Shown: positions 8,153-14,391 of the stretch, one piece after another
Layout of the letters: each line of letters opens with the position of its first letter
Position numbering within the stretch: position 1 is the first letter of the stretch
Source of the DNA: Acidobacteriota bacterium
GTDB taxonomy: Bacteria > Acidobacteriota > Terriglobia > UBA7540
NCBI GenBank assembly: GCA_021827245.1
Contig: JAKAWN010000056.1
Location: 1-22,087 of the forward strand
Reading direction: 5' to 3'
DNA length: 22,087 nt
The notes under the pieces: generated by a model
Told to the model about the DNA's origin: nothing
Databases searched by the model: none
What the model saw: only the letters and a program-made list of their open reading frames with translations
Position numbers and translations under genes: made by a program

Positions 8153-8575
8153 TCACTTCGCCATTCCGAGCATCGGATGATAGAAAATTGGGGCGGGATT
8201 GCCTCTCAGGTTGCACGCCGGCCGGTATCGGGCGATCAAATCGCTCTCTACCCAGCGGCGCTGCTCTTCTCTCAGGTAAGGGGTTGAACAGAATGCCACA
8301 TAGAGGTTTGCGACGCCGCCTGCTTCCGTTACCCAATCGTCATAACGCTCGTGCTCTTGCGTCACGCGGGCGGAGAAATCGTTGGATTCTCCGAAATAGA
8401 TCACACGATAAGGCCGCGGCTGGCACGAAGGATCAGGCATCAAGATCGCGTAAATACCGGATGAGATGGGTGGCGGCGCCAAGTGAAACAGCGCTGGCTC
8501 TGTGAAGGGCCGATTATGGAATGTGATACCCGCCGGGGGCGAAGCAAACATATTCGTCCAATCAGTAACCTTCAT
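8153..8575 (-). CDS. Small GIY-YIG-like nuclease-fold protein
   Basis: A 140-residue protein whose central part matches the GIY-YIG fold. SGIY lies at 39-42, VIYFGES at 58-64 provides the second motif with YFG in place of YIG, an Arg at 70 and His at 75 follow, a Glu (E110) sits in the helix RRWVESDLIARY, and an Asn (N122) closes the fold in PACN. These are the usual catalytic positions of GIY-YIG nucleases, so activity is possible, but single-domain relatives are mostly uncharacterised. ATG at 8575 has GGGAGG close upstream; an in-frame TTG at 8593 would add 6 residues and is less likely. It stands alone, far from related genes, beside repeat-bearing DNA. A good promoter is visible just upstream. 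Confidence 0.75.
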   Translation of the reverse strand: MKVTDWTNMFASPPAGITFHNRPFTEPALFHLAPPPISSGIYAILMPDPSCQPRPYRVIYFGESNDFSARVTQEHERYDDWVTEAGGVANLYVAFCSTPYLREEQRRWVESDLIARYRPACNLRGNPAPIFYHPMLGMAK

Positions 8576-8591
8576 AGACTCCTCCCGGACC

Positions 8592-8619
8592 AATCTAGCA
8601 CAAGATGTTGTGGTGTCAA
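8592..8619 (-). promoter_or_regulatory. Promoter of the GIY-YIG gene with an inverted repeat in its spacer
   Basis: Read on the minus strand, TTGACA (8619-8614) is separated by 16 nt from TAGATT (8597-8592), about 17 bp before the start codon. The spacer contains CACAA-CATC-TTGTG (8599-8612), an inverted repeat with 5-bp arms that could be an operator covering the promoter. Confidence 0.55.
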
Positions 8620-8977
8620 CATAAAAAATGCGATATGTAGTGGCGGAGGCCGGGTAGCGCGCGCCGACGCCGAAGGCATCGAGGTGAAATTGGAAACGGA
8701 GGTTGGAGAATTTGATCTTGAGATTTAAGATACAGAGTCCCGAGATGCAACTCTGGGCTGCGTGGTGAAATCCGACCCGAAAGGATAAGTCTTTGACCTC
8801 CGACCCGTTTCAGCAATGGTTGGCGACGCCGGCCAGCTTTGAGGATTTCAAATCTGAAATCTCAAATTTGACCTGCAATGTCACGGCCGCCAGAATGAAA
8901 AACTTCGCACGTCCAGGCGCAACGCTCGTACTTATCTCGGCCATTTTAATCAAGGCTTCAGTGCAGGAGGCACCCTC
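8620..8977. other. Intergenic stretch upstream of the alpha-galactosidase
   Basis: No gene is supported here. It contains two runs of 7-bp-phased AT-rich units (about 8708-8735 and 8844-8871). An open frame at 8793-8984 overlaps the start of the next gene by 7 bp, has no family resemblance and no good ribosome binding site. Confidence 0.5.
8844..8871. repeat. Four 7-bp AT-rich repeat units
   Basis: The 28 bases divide exactly into GATTTCA, AATCTGA, AATCTCA and AATTTGA, consensus RATYTSA. A looser run in the same phase lies at 8708-8735 (GAATTTG, ATCTTGA, GATTTAA, GATACAG). Confidence 0.7.
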
Positions 8978-10663
8978 ATGTTGACAAGACGAAATCTGAA
9001 TTATCCGCCGGCCACTGTGCCGCTTTTGCTGAGCCTCGTTCTCCTCTGGAGCTTAGCGCTTCCGGCCTTTGGCGCGCCCGCCGGCAGCAAGAAAGTTCTG
9101 GCCGCCACTCCGCCCATGGGCTGGAACGACTGGGCCCACTACCAATGCGGCTACACGGCGGATACGATTATCGATAACGCCCGGGCCCTGGTTTCGACCG
9201 GCCTCGCCGCGCGCGGGTACAACACGGTGACCATCGACGACTGCTGGATGCAGAAAGATCGCGACTCGAACGGCAACCTGCAGGCAAACCCGCAGCGATT
9301 CCCAGACGGGATGAAGCCGGTGGCTGATGCCATCCACAAGCTGGGATTGAAGTTCGGCATCTACGAGGACGCCGGCTATGCAACCTGCGGCGGGTGGGCG
9401 GGCAGCGGCCAGCCGAAAGGCGGCGGCAAGGATCACTTCCTGCAGGATGCCCGGCTTTTCGCTTCGTGGGGCGTGGATTATCTGAAACTGGATGGCTGCA
9501 ACGTTTACGTGCCGCCCGGCGAGACCGAGGAGGAGGCTTATCGCAAGGCCTACGCCGCCGAGCACCGGGCGCTTGAATCCGTGGGACGTCCCGTCGTTTT
9601 CTCAGAATCGGCTCCCGCGTACTTCCAGGGGACGCCGGAATGGTACGACGTGCTGAGCTGGGTCCGCCATTACGGCCAGTTGTGGCGCGAAGGCTCGGAC
9701 ATGGCCAACTATAGTGCCAAGAACCCGAACGCTCCGCGCTTCCATAGTGTGCTCTGGAACTACGCCTACAACCTTCCGCTGGGCAGATTTCAGAAACCGG
9801 GCAACTGGAATGATGCTGATTTCATCATCGCCGGCGACAGCGGCCTGACCCTGGCCGAGAGCCGCAGCCAGATGGTCTTGTGGTCCATGATGTCCGCGCC
9901 GCTGATCCTGAGTTCAGATGTTGCGAAGCTCAGCCCGCAGGCGATTGCCATTCTCGGCAACCGGGCGGTGATTGCGATCGATCAGGACCCTCTGGGCCGG
10001 ATGGCCACGCTGGTGCGCCGCACTCCGGTGATGGATATTCTTTTCAAACCGCTGGCGAACGGCGATGATGCCGTTGCAGTGCTGAACCGCGGCGAGGCCG
10101 CGATTCACGTTGACCTGCGCCCGTCCGAGTTCGGCTTCGCAGCGAACTCCGGCTGCCGCCTGGAGGCGCAAGACCTGTGGACCGGAAAGCGCCAGGCGGC
10201 ATTATCCGCTCTCGTGGCGGAGGTGGCGCCGCACGACACGGCCATCTGGCGCATTCACGCTTCCGCCGATTGCGGCAGGGCGACTCGCACCGGCACGATC
10301 ACACTGACCGACAACGTCAGGCGCCGCCCGCACAGCATCGACGGTTACGAGCGCTGCCTGGCTGCCTCGGGACACGCTGAAGCCTGCTCCGGCGCCGCAG
10401 GTGAAAACTGGACGGTCACCAGGGAGGGCGCGCTGCGCTCCTCGGGCGGCCGCTGCCTGGCCGTTGCCCATGGCAAGCCGGTGATGGAAGCCTGCCGTGC
10501 CACGAAGGCGCAGCACTGGCGCTGCACGCTGATGGGCAACCTGATCAGCAGAGACGGCCATCGGTGCCTCAGCGCTGCCGGGCCGGAAAGCGGGGCTCAA
10601 AGCCTAGAAATGCAGCCATGCGGACACAACCTGCCGAACCAGGTCTGGTCCCTGCCAAATTGA
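8978..10663 (+). CDS. GH27 alpha-galactosidase with C-terminal ricin-type lectin domain
   Basis: A 561-residue secreted glycoside hydrolase. A signal peptide covers about residues 1-32. The GH27 (beta/alpha)8 barrel follows (about 44-325) with TPPMGWNDW at 44-52, TIDDCW at 85-90, YLKLDGC with nucleophile D172, the RxxxD motif R237-D241 supplying the acid/base, and WNDADF at 277-282. An antiparallel beta domain follows to about 427. Residues from about 436 to 561 form a ricin B-like trefoil: repeated cysteine and tryptophan blocks (ERCLAA, GRCLAV, HRCLSA; WTV, WRC, VWSLP) suggest three repeats and carbohydrate binding. The expected reaction is removal of terminal alpha-linked galactose from polysaccharides or oligosaccharides; alpha-N-acetylgalactosaminidase or beta-L-arabinopyranosidase activity also occurs in the family. 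The ATG has GGAGG 7 nt upstream. Confidence 0.92.
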   Translation: MLTRRNLNYPPATVPLLLSLVLLWSLALPAFGAPAGSKKVLAATPPMGWNDWAHYQCGYTADTIIDNARALVSTGLAARGYNTVTIDDCWMQKDRDSNGNLQANPQRFPDGMKPVADAIHKLGLKFGIYEDAGYATCGGWAGSGQPKGGGKDHFLQDARLFASWGVDYLKLDGCNVYVPPGETEEEAYRKAYAAEHRALESVGRPVVFSESAPAYFQGTPEWYDVLSWVRHYGQLWREGSDMANYSAKNPNAPRFHSVLWNYAYNLPLGRFQKPGNWNDADFIIAGDSGLTLAESRSQMVLWSMMSAPLILSSDVAKLSPQAIAILGNRAVIAIDQDPLGRMATLVRRTPVMDILFKPLANGDDAVAVLNRGEAAIHVDLRPSEFGFAANSGCRLEAQDLWTGKRQAALSALVAEVAPHDTAIWRIHASADCGRATRTGTITLTDNVRRRPHSIDGYERCLAASGHAEACSGAAGENWTVTREGALRSSGGRCLAVAHGKPVMEACRATKAQHWRCTLMGNLISRDGHRCLSAAGPESGAQSLEMQPCGHNLPNQVWSLPN

Positions 10664-10747
10664 CCGGCAGGAAGAAGCATGCCGATTGTGTGGGGCCAGG
10701 CCGGTGAGCCTTTTGCCGGGCCAATTTTGCGGCAATTATGCGTCGGG

Positions 10748-10766
10748 CCGCCAGCCTGCGGTTTTT
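10748..10766 (+). terminator. Weak terminator-like hairpin after the alpha-galactosidase
   Basis: CCGC and GCGG (10748-10751, 10758-10761) flank a 6-nt loop and are followed by TTTTT. The stem is only 4 bp, so termination here is uncertain. Confidence 0.3.
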
Positions 10767-10780
10767 CGCCGGGACCTGAC

Positions 10781-10811
10781 GCTTTGCTGCAGCGTGGTAT
10801 GATCGACTTCT
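10781..10811 (+). promoter_or_regulatory. Candidate promoter giving a leaderless purU transcript
   Basis: TATGAT at 10798-10803 is a near-consensus -10 box and lies only 8 nt before the GTG start of purU; a loose -35 (CTGACG) sits 16 nt further upstream. No Shine-Dalgarno sequence is visible, so initiation at or next to the start codon, giving a leaderless message, is likely. Confidence 0.45.
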
Positions 10812-11675
10812 GTGGAAAAAGAGAGAGCACACGCGATTCTGTTGATTTCGTGCCCGGACCAGAAAGGTCTGGTGGCGCGCATTGCCGACTTCGTGTTTCG
10901 TCACAACGGCAACATTCTCCATGCCGACGAACACATTGACGATGAGGCGGCACGATTCTTGATGCGGGTGGAGTGGGATTTGGCCGGCTTCGAACTGCCG
11001 CGAGACACAATACATGCCGCCTTCCAGCCGCTGGCTAGTGAGTTGGCGCTCGACTGGGAACTGCATTTCTCCGACGAGCGGCCGCGCGGCGCCATTTTTG
11101 TGTCCAAATACGACCACTGCCTTCAGGACCTTCTCTACCGCTGCCGGACGGGTGAACTGGAGGCCGAGTTTCCCTTAGTGATCAGCAACCACCCCGACCT
11201 GCGCGGCGTGGTGCAAGGAGAGGGCGTGGAATTCCTGCTGTTCCCCGTGAATTCGGATACCAAGCGCGCCCAAGAAGAAGCGATCTTGGCGGAGCTGGAG
11301 CGGCGCAAAATCGGCCTCATCGTGCTCGCACGCTATATGCAAATCCTTACTGAAAACTTCGTGAGGCACTACCCGAACCACATCATCAACATTCATCATT
11401 CTTTCCTGCCTGCCTTCGCCGGTCGCAAACCTTACCACGAGGCTTACCGGCGGGGCGTCAAAATCATCGGCGCCACCAGCCATTACGTCACCGCGGAACT
11501 CGACGGCGGCCCCATCATCTCTCAGGACGTCGTTCGCATCAGCCATCGGGACTCAGTCCAGGACCTGATCCGCAAGGGACGAGACCTGGAGAAGATTGTG
11601 CTGGCGCGGGCCGTGCGCGTCCATCTGGAACATCGTGTCCTGATATATGGGAACAGAACCGTTGTTTTTGATTAG
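10812..11675 (+). CDS. purU: Formyltetrahydrofolate deformylase
   Basis: A 287-residue enzyme that hydrolyses 10-formyltetrahydrofolate to tetrahydrofolate and formate, balancing one-carbon pools for purine and glycine metabolism in the cytosol. An ACT-like regulatory domain covers about residues 7-80 (ILLISCPDQKGLVARI). The formyltransferase-type catalytic domain runs from about 92 to 275, with the active-site triad visible as N193, H195 (in NIHHSFLP) and D231 (ELDGGPIISQ). The late block KGRDLEKIVLARAV is typical of PurU and distinguishes it from PurN, as does the N-terminal ACT domain. The start is GTG; no in-frame ATG is near and the ACT domain begins at once, so the start is well supported despite the lack of a ribosome binding site. 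It appears to be a stand-alone gene. Confidence 0.95.
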   Translation: MEKERAHAILLISCPDQKGLVARIADFVFRHNGNILHADEHIDDEAARFLMRVEWDLAGFELPRDTIHAAFQPLASELALDWELHFSDERPRGAIFVSKYDHCLQDLLYRCRTGELEAEFPLVISNHPDLRGVVQGEGVEFLLFPVNSDTKRAQEEAILAELERRKIGLIVLARYMQILTENFVRHYPNHIINIHHSFLPAFAGRKPYHEAYRRGVKIIGATSHYVTAELDGGPIISQDVVRISHRDSVQDLIRKGRDLEKIVLARAVRVHLEHRVLIYGNRTVVFD

Positions 11676-11693
11676 GTGAATCAAGCGCTCCGG

Positions 11694-11721
11694 CTGAACG
11701 TTCCGACAGCGGTGATAGAAT
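11694..11721 (+). promoter_or_regulatory. Candidate promoter for the SGNH hydrolase gene
   Basis: CTGAAC (11694-11699) and TAGAAT (11716-11721) are spaced by 16 nt. This leaves a leader of about 155 nt before the start codon, for which no recognised riboswitch was seen. Confidence 0.35.
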
Positions 11722-11883
11722 GCGTAGGGCTTGCGTCGCAGTGGGAGCATGAAACCGGAGGGTCTCTGAGAAGCGAGACGCTGCACGAACGACTCATCTA
11801 CTGATCGGGATCGAGAATCGCAGCGTCTGGTGTACTGAACCGGGGAACTTCGCGACCGCGGTTAACGATTCAAGGAGGAATGG

Positions 11884-13275
11884 ATGAAGCTTTCCAGGTG
11901 GCATCTTGCAATGATTGTGTTCGTTTTAGGCATGGCCCAGGCGGGCTGGGCGGCGAAGAACTTTTATCTTCATAACGGCGAGCGAGTGCTTTTCTATGGC
12001 GACAGCATCACCGAGCAGCGCTACTATCCCGTGGCGATTGAAACTTACGTGCGCACGAGGTTTCCTAATCTGCAGGTGAAGTTTGTCGATTCCGCCGTGG
12101 GCGGCGCACGGGTGATCGGCAACTGGGCCGTTGACTCGGAAGCTCAGAGCCTGGAGCGCGACGTCTTTCCTTTCAAGCCGAATGTCATCACCATCATGCT
12201 GGGCATGAATGACGCCGAATACCGGCCGTTTGACCAGTCGGTATTCGACACTTACGTAAAAGGGTATAAGTACATCATCCAATCCTTACAGGCGCACCTG
12301 CCGGGCGTCAAGATCGTCCTGATTGAGCCCTCGCCCTGGGACGACGTCACCCAGAAGCCCTCCTACCTGCACAACCCCAACAATGCTCCGGGCGGCTACA
12401 ACGATACCTTGCTGCATTACTGCAAATTCGTGCGCCAGCTTGGCGCCGAACACCACTTCATGGTGATCAACTTCAACACGCCCATCGTCAAGCTGCTCGA
12501 GGAAGCCGAAAAGGAAAATCCCGCGCTGGCCCAGAAGCTGATTCCCGGCCGCATCCATCCAGGCGCCAGCACGCAACTGTTTATGGCCGAGCTTCTACTG
12601 AAAGCTTGGGACGCGCCCTCGACGGTGACGACGGTAGCCCTCAACGCAAAGAACGACCGTGTGGCGGAGTCCGTCAACGCTACGGTGAGCGGATTGTCGG
12701 CTTCCGGCCATGGCATCGCGTGGACCGAAACCGACAAGGCGCTGCCCTACCCCATCATGACGCTCCATTCGACGAAATGGCCGCAGTTTCCGCCCGACCC
12801 GTTTGGCGGCTACCCGCCACTCGTCTTTTGGGAAATGCCTCCTCTGAGCGGGCCGGAGATCAATCCGGTGGCGCAAATGGTAGTGCGGTTGACCCACATG
12901 TACCGGGATCTCGATTCCGAAACGCTGAAGGTGACGGGCCTTACGGCGGCATCCTACTCGCTGAAGATTGATGGAAGCACGGTGGAAACCTTCAGCAAAG
13001 AGCAACTGGCGCAGGGCATCAACCTGGCAAAATACGACACGCCCATGATGGAGCAGGCGGACAAGGTTCTGACCATGGTGTGGCACTGCGTGGACCTGCG
13101 GTTCTACGGATGGCGCGCCGTGCAGGTGCCCCTGCGCCACAATACCAATCCGGAAGTGCAGCACGCCGTCAACGTGATCCTGGAAAATCTGCAGCAGCAG
13201 CAGAACAAGCTGGTTGCTGAAACGCACGCGGCTGCGCAGCCCCAGCCGCACCATTACGAATTGCTGCCGCAGTAG
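11884..13275 (+). CDS. Secreted SGNH/GDSL-type hydrolase lacking the DxxH aspartate
   Basis: A 463-residue protein with a signal peptide (about 1-23, ending GWAA). Residues 34-240 form the SGNH domain: GDSIT with nucleophile S41, the block II glycine near 73-74 (AVGGARV), GMND with N109, and the block V histidine H225 in GRIHPG. In the family block V is DxxH; here position 222 is Gly, so the triad acid is missing or supplied from elsewhere. The last 220 residues hold a beta-rich region (about 247-375, including KVTGL and YSLKIDG) and a helical Gln-rich tail (HAVNVILENLQQQQN). Related enzymes are esterases or deacetylases acting on acylated sugars, so a carbohydrate ester substrate is plausible but not shown. 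The ATG has AGGAGG 5 nt upstream. Confidence 0.85.
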   Translation: MKLSRWHLAMIVFVLGMAQAGWAAKNFYLHNGERVLFYGDSITEQRYYPVAIETYVRTRFPNLQVKFVDSAVGGARVIGNWAVDSEAQSLERDVFPFKPNVITIMLGMNDAEYRPFDQSVFDTYVKGYKYIIQSLQAHLPGVKIVLIEPSPWDDVTQKPSYLHNPNNAPGGYNDTLLHYCKFVRQLGAEHHFMVINFNTPIVKLLEEAEKENPALAQKLIPGRIHPGASTQLFMAELLLKAWDAPSTVTTVALNAKNDRVAESVNATVSGLSASGHGIAWTETDKALPYPIMTLHSTKWPQFPPDPFGGYPPLVFWEMPPLSGPEINPVAQMVVRLTHMYRDLDSETLKVTGLTAASYSLKIDGSTVETFSKEQLAQGINLAKYDTPMMEQADKVLTMVWHCVDLRFYGWRAVQVPLRHNTNPEVQHAVNVILENLQQQQNKLVAETHAAAQPQPHHYELLPQ

Positions 13276-13308
13276 TGGAAACGTAGTGGCAGGTAGGGCC
13301 AAGGGGAG

Positions 13309-13339
13309 CCACGGTCATTCGATCTTCGATCGACCGTGG
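13309..13339. repeat. Hairpin with CCACGG arms between the SGNH gene and deoC
   Basis: CCACGG (13309-13314) pairs with CCGTGG (13334-13339), and after a 4-nt bulge TCGATC (13319-13324) pairs with GATCGA (13328-13333) around a TTC loop. It lies 34 bp after the SGNH stop and 79 bp before deoC. It has no T tract, so it is not a standard terminator. Confidence 0.65.
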
Positions 13340-13417
13340 GCTTTCCAGTATAAGAAGGCCCACAGCACGAAACCGGGCTACCCGAACGCCCGGCATCAAT
13401 CCTATCAGGGAGCACGC

Positions 13418-14095
13418 ATGGACTACACCTATCAGGACATCGCCAAGATGATCGACCATTCCCTGCTGAATCCCACGCTAACCGCGGACGCGCTCAAAAA
13501 GGGCTGCCGGCTGGCGCTCGATTACGATTGCGCGAGCGTCTGCATCATGCCCTACTACCTGCGTCGATGCGCCAAAATTCTGGATGGCAGCACGGTGAAG
13601 GCGAGCACCACCATCGGCTTCCCCCACGGCGGCCACTCCACCGCCGTCAAAGTTGTGGAAGCGCGGCAGGCGCTCGACGACGGCGGCCAGGAGCTCGACA
13701 TGGTGGTGAACATCAGCAAAGTGCTGAGCGAGGATTGGACCTACGTCCGGCAGGACATCAAAGCCGTGATCGACGTGACGCACCGTCGCGGGCAGAAGGT
13801 GAAGGTGATCTTCGAGAACTGCTACTTGAAAGATCAGCACAAGATCCGGCTCTGCGAAATCTGCGCCGAACTGGGCGCCGACTGGGTGAAGACTTCGACT
13901 GGCTACGGCAGTGGCGGCGCTACAATCGAGGATCTGAAGCTGATGCGCGAACATTCTCCGGCGCACGTGCAGGTAAAGGCTGCCGGAGGCGTTCGCGACC
14001 TTGACAAGCTGCTGGAGGTTCGTGCGCTGGGCGTGACGCGCGTCGGCGCCAGCCGCACGGCGGAGATTCTGGATGAGTGCAAGCGGCGGCTGTAG
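13418..14095 (+). CDS. deoC: Deoxyribose-phosphate aldolase
   Basis: A 225-residue class I aldolase that splits 2-deoxyribose 5-phosphate into glyceraldehyde 3-phosphate and acetaldehyde, the last step of deoxynucleoside breakdown. Visible hallmarks: IDHSLLNP (12-19), TTIGFPHG (64-71), ELDMVVNI with D94, the Schiff-base lysine K158 in VKTSTGYG, and K187 in VQVKAAGGVRD. Length matches the bacterial family. The frame is open back to 13214, overlapping the SGNH gene, but ATG at 13418 is chosen because GGGAG lies just upstream and the aldolase fold begins there. No other nucleoside-salvage gene (deoA, deoB, deoD) is in view, so it is likely its own unit. Its stop codon lies inside a short inverted repeat. 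Confidence 0.95.
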   Translation: MDYTYQDIAKMIDHSLLNPTLTADALKKGCRLALDYDCASVCIMPYYLRRCAKILDGSTVKASTTIGFPHGGHSTAVKVVEARQALDDGGQELDMVVNISKVLSEDWTYVRQDIKAVIDVTHRRGQKVKVIFENCYLKDQHKIRLCEICAELGADWVKTSTGYGSGGATIEDLKLMREHSPAHVQVKAAGGVRDLDKLLEVRALGVTRVGASRTAEILDECKRRL

Positions 14096-14145
14096 CGCCG
14101 CTGTCCCCACCGGCGCACCTCGACGCTGAGGGCGGCGCCGCTACA
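14091..14145. repeat. Inverted repeat at the end of deoC
   Basis: TGTAGCG (14091-14097, containing the deoC stop) is matched by CGCTACA (14139-14145) across a GC-rich 41-bp centre. It resembles the GC-rich palindromic units often scattered between genes; a related GGCGCT/AGCGCC hairpin with TGTAG beside it lies at 17907-17928. Confidence 0.5.
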
Positions 14146-14158
14146 AGAAGAGCGGTAG

Positions 14159-14237
14159 CCACGGTCAACCTGCCTTGGGGGTTGACTATGGGGCGTTTAC
14201 CAGTCAAAAACCCACGGTCAGGAAAACGCTGACCGTG
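14159..14237. repeat. Two adjacent hairpins carrying CCACGGTCA
   Basis: First hairpin: GTCAACC (14164-14170) with GGTTGAC (14180-14186), preceded by CCAC. Second: CACGGTCA (14213-14220) with TGACCGTG (14230-14237), a perfect 8-bp stem around a 9-nt loop. Both share CCACGGTCA, which also opens the hairpin at 13309, so the element appears three times around deoC. Confidence 0.7.
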
Positions 14238-14292
14238 ATTACCAGCAATGATTGGGAATTCTCTGCCGTCAAGGCGGAAGCAGCACGAAGGT

Positions 14293-14341
14293 GATTTGAG
14301 AATTTCAATTTGAAATTTCCAATTTGTGAATTCAGATTGCC
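14293..14341. repeat. Run of 7-bp-phased AT-rich units
   Basis: The stretch divides in register into GATTTGA, GAATTTC, AATTTGA, AATTTCC, AATTTGT, GAATTCA and GATTGCC. The phase and the words match the run at 8844-8871. Confidence 0.6.
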
Positions 14342-14391
14342 GCCACTGGAAAATCCGGCAGCAGAAAGGGCGAAGGGAGGGCAAACACTTG

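Noticed and set aside
7963..8505. A 180-codon plus-strand frame
   Set aside because: It crosses the tandem repeat and lies antisense to the GIY-YIG gene; no family resemblance or ribosome binding site.
8793..8984. A 63-codon frame overlapping the alpha-galactosidase start
   Set aside because: TTG start, no good ribosome binding site, spans the AT-rich repeat; the hydrophobic stretch near its end is probably chance.
12595..13302. A 235-codon minus-strand frame
   Set aside because: Antisense to the SGNH hydrolase; composition is that of a shadow frame.
13214..13417. Extension of deoC into the SGNH gene
   Set aside because: The added residues translate the neighbouring coding sequence and the hairpin; ATG 13418 has a ribosome binding site and matches the family's length.
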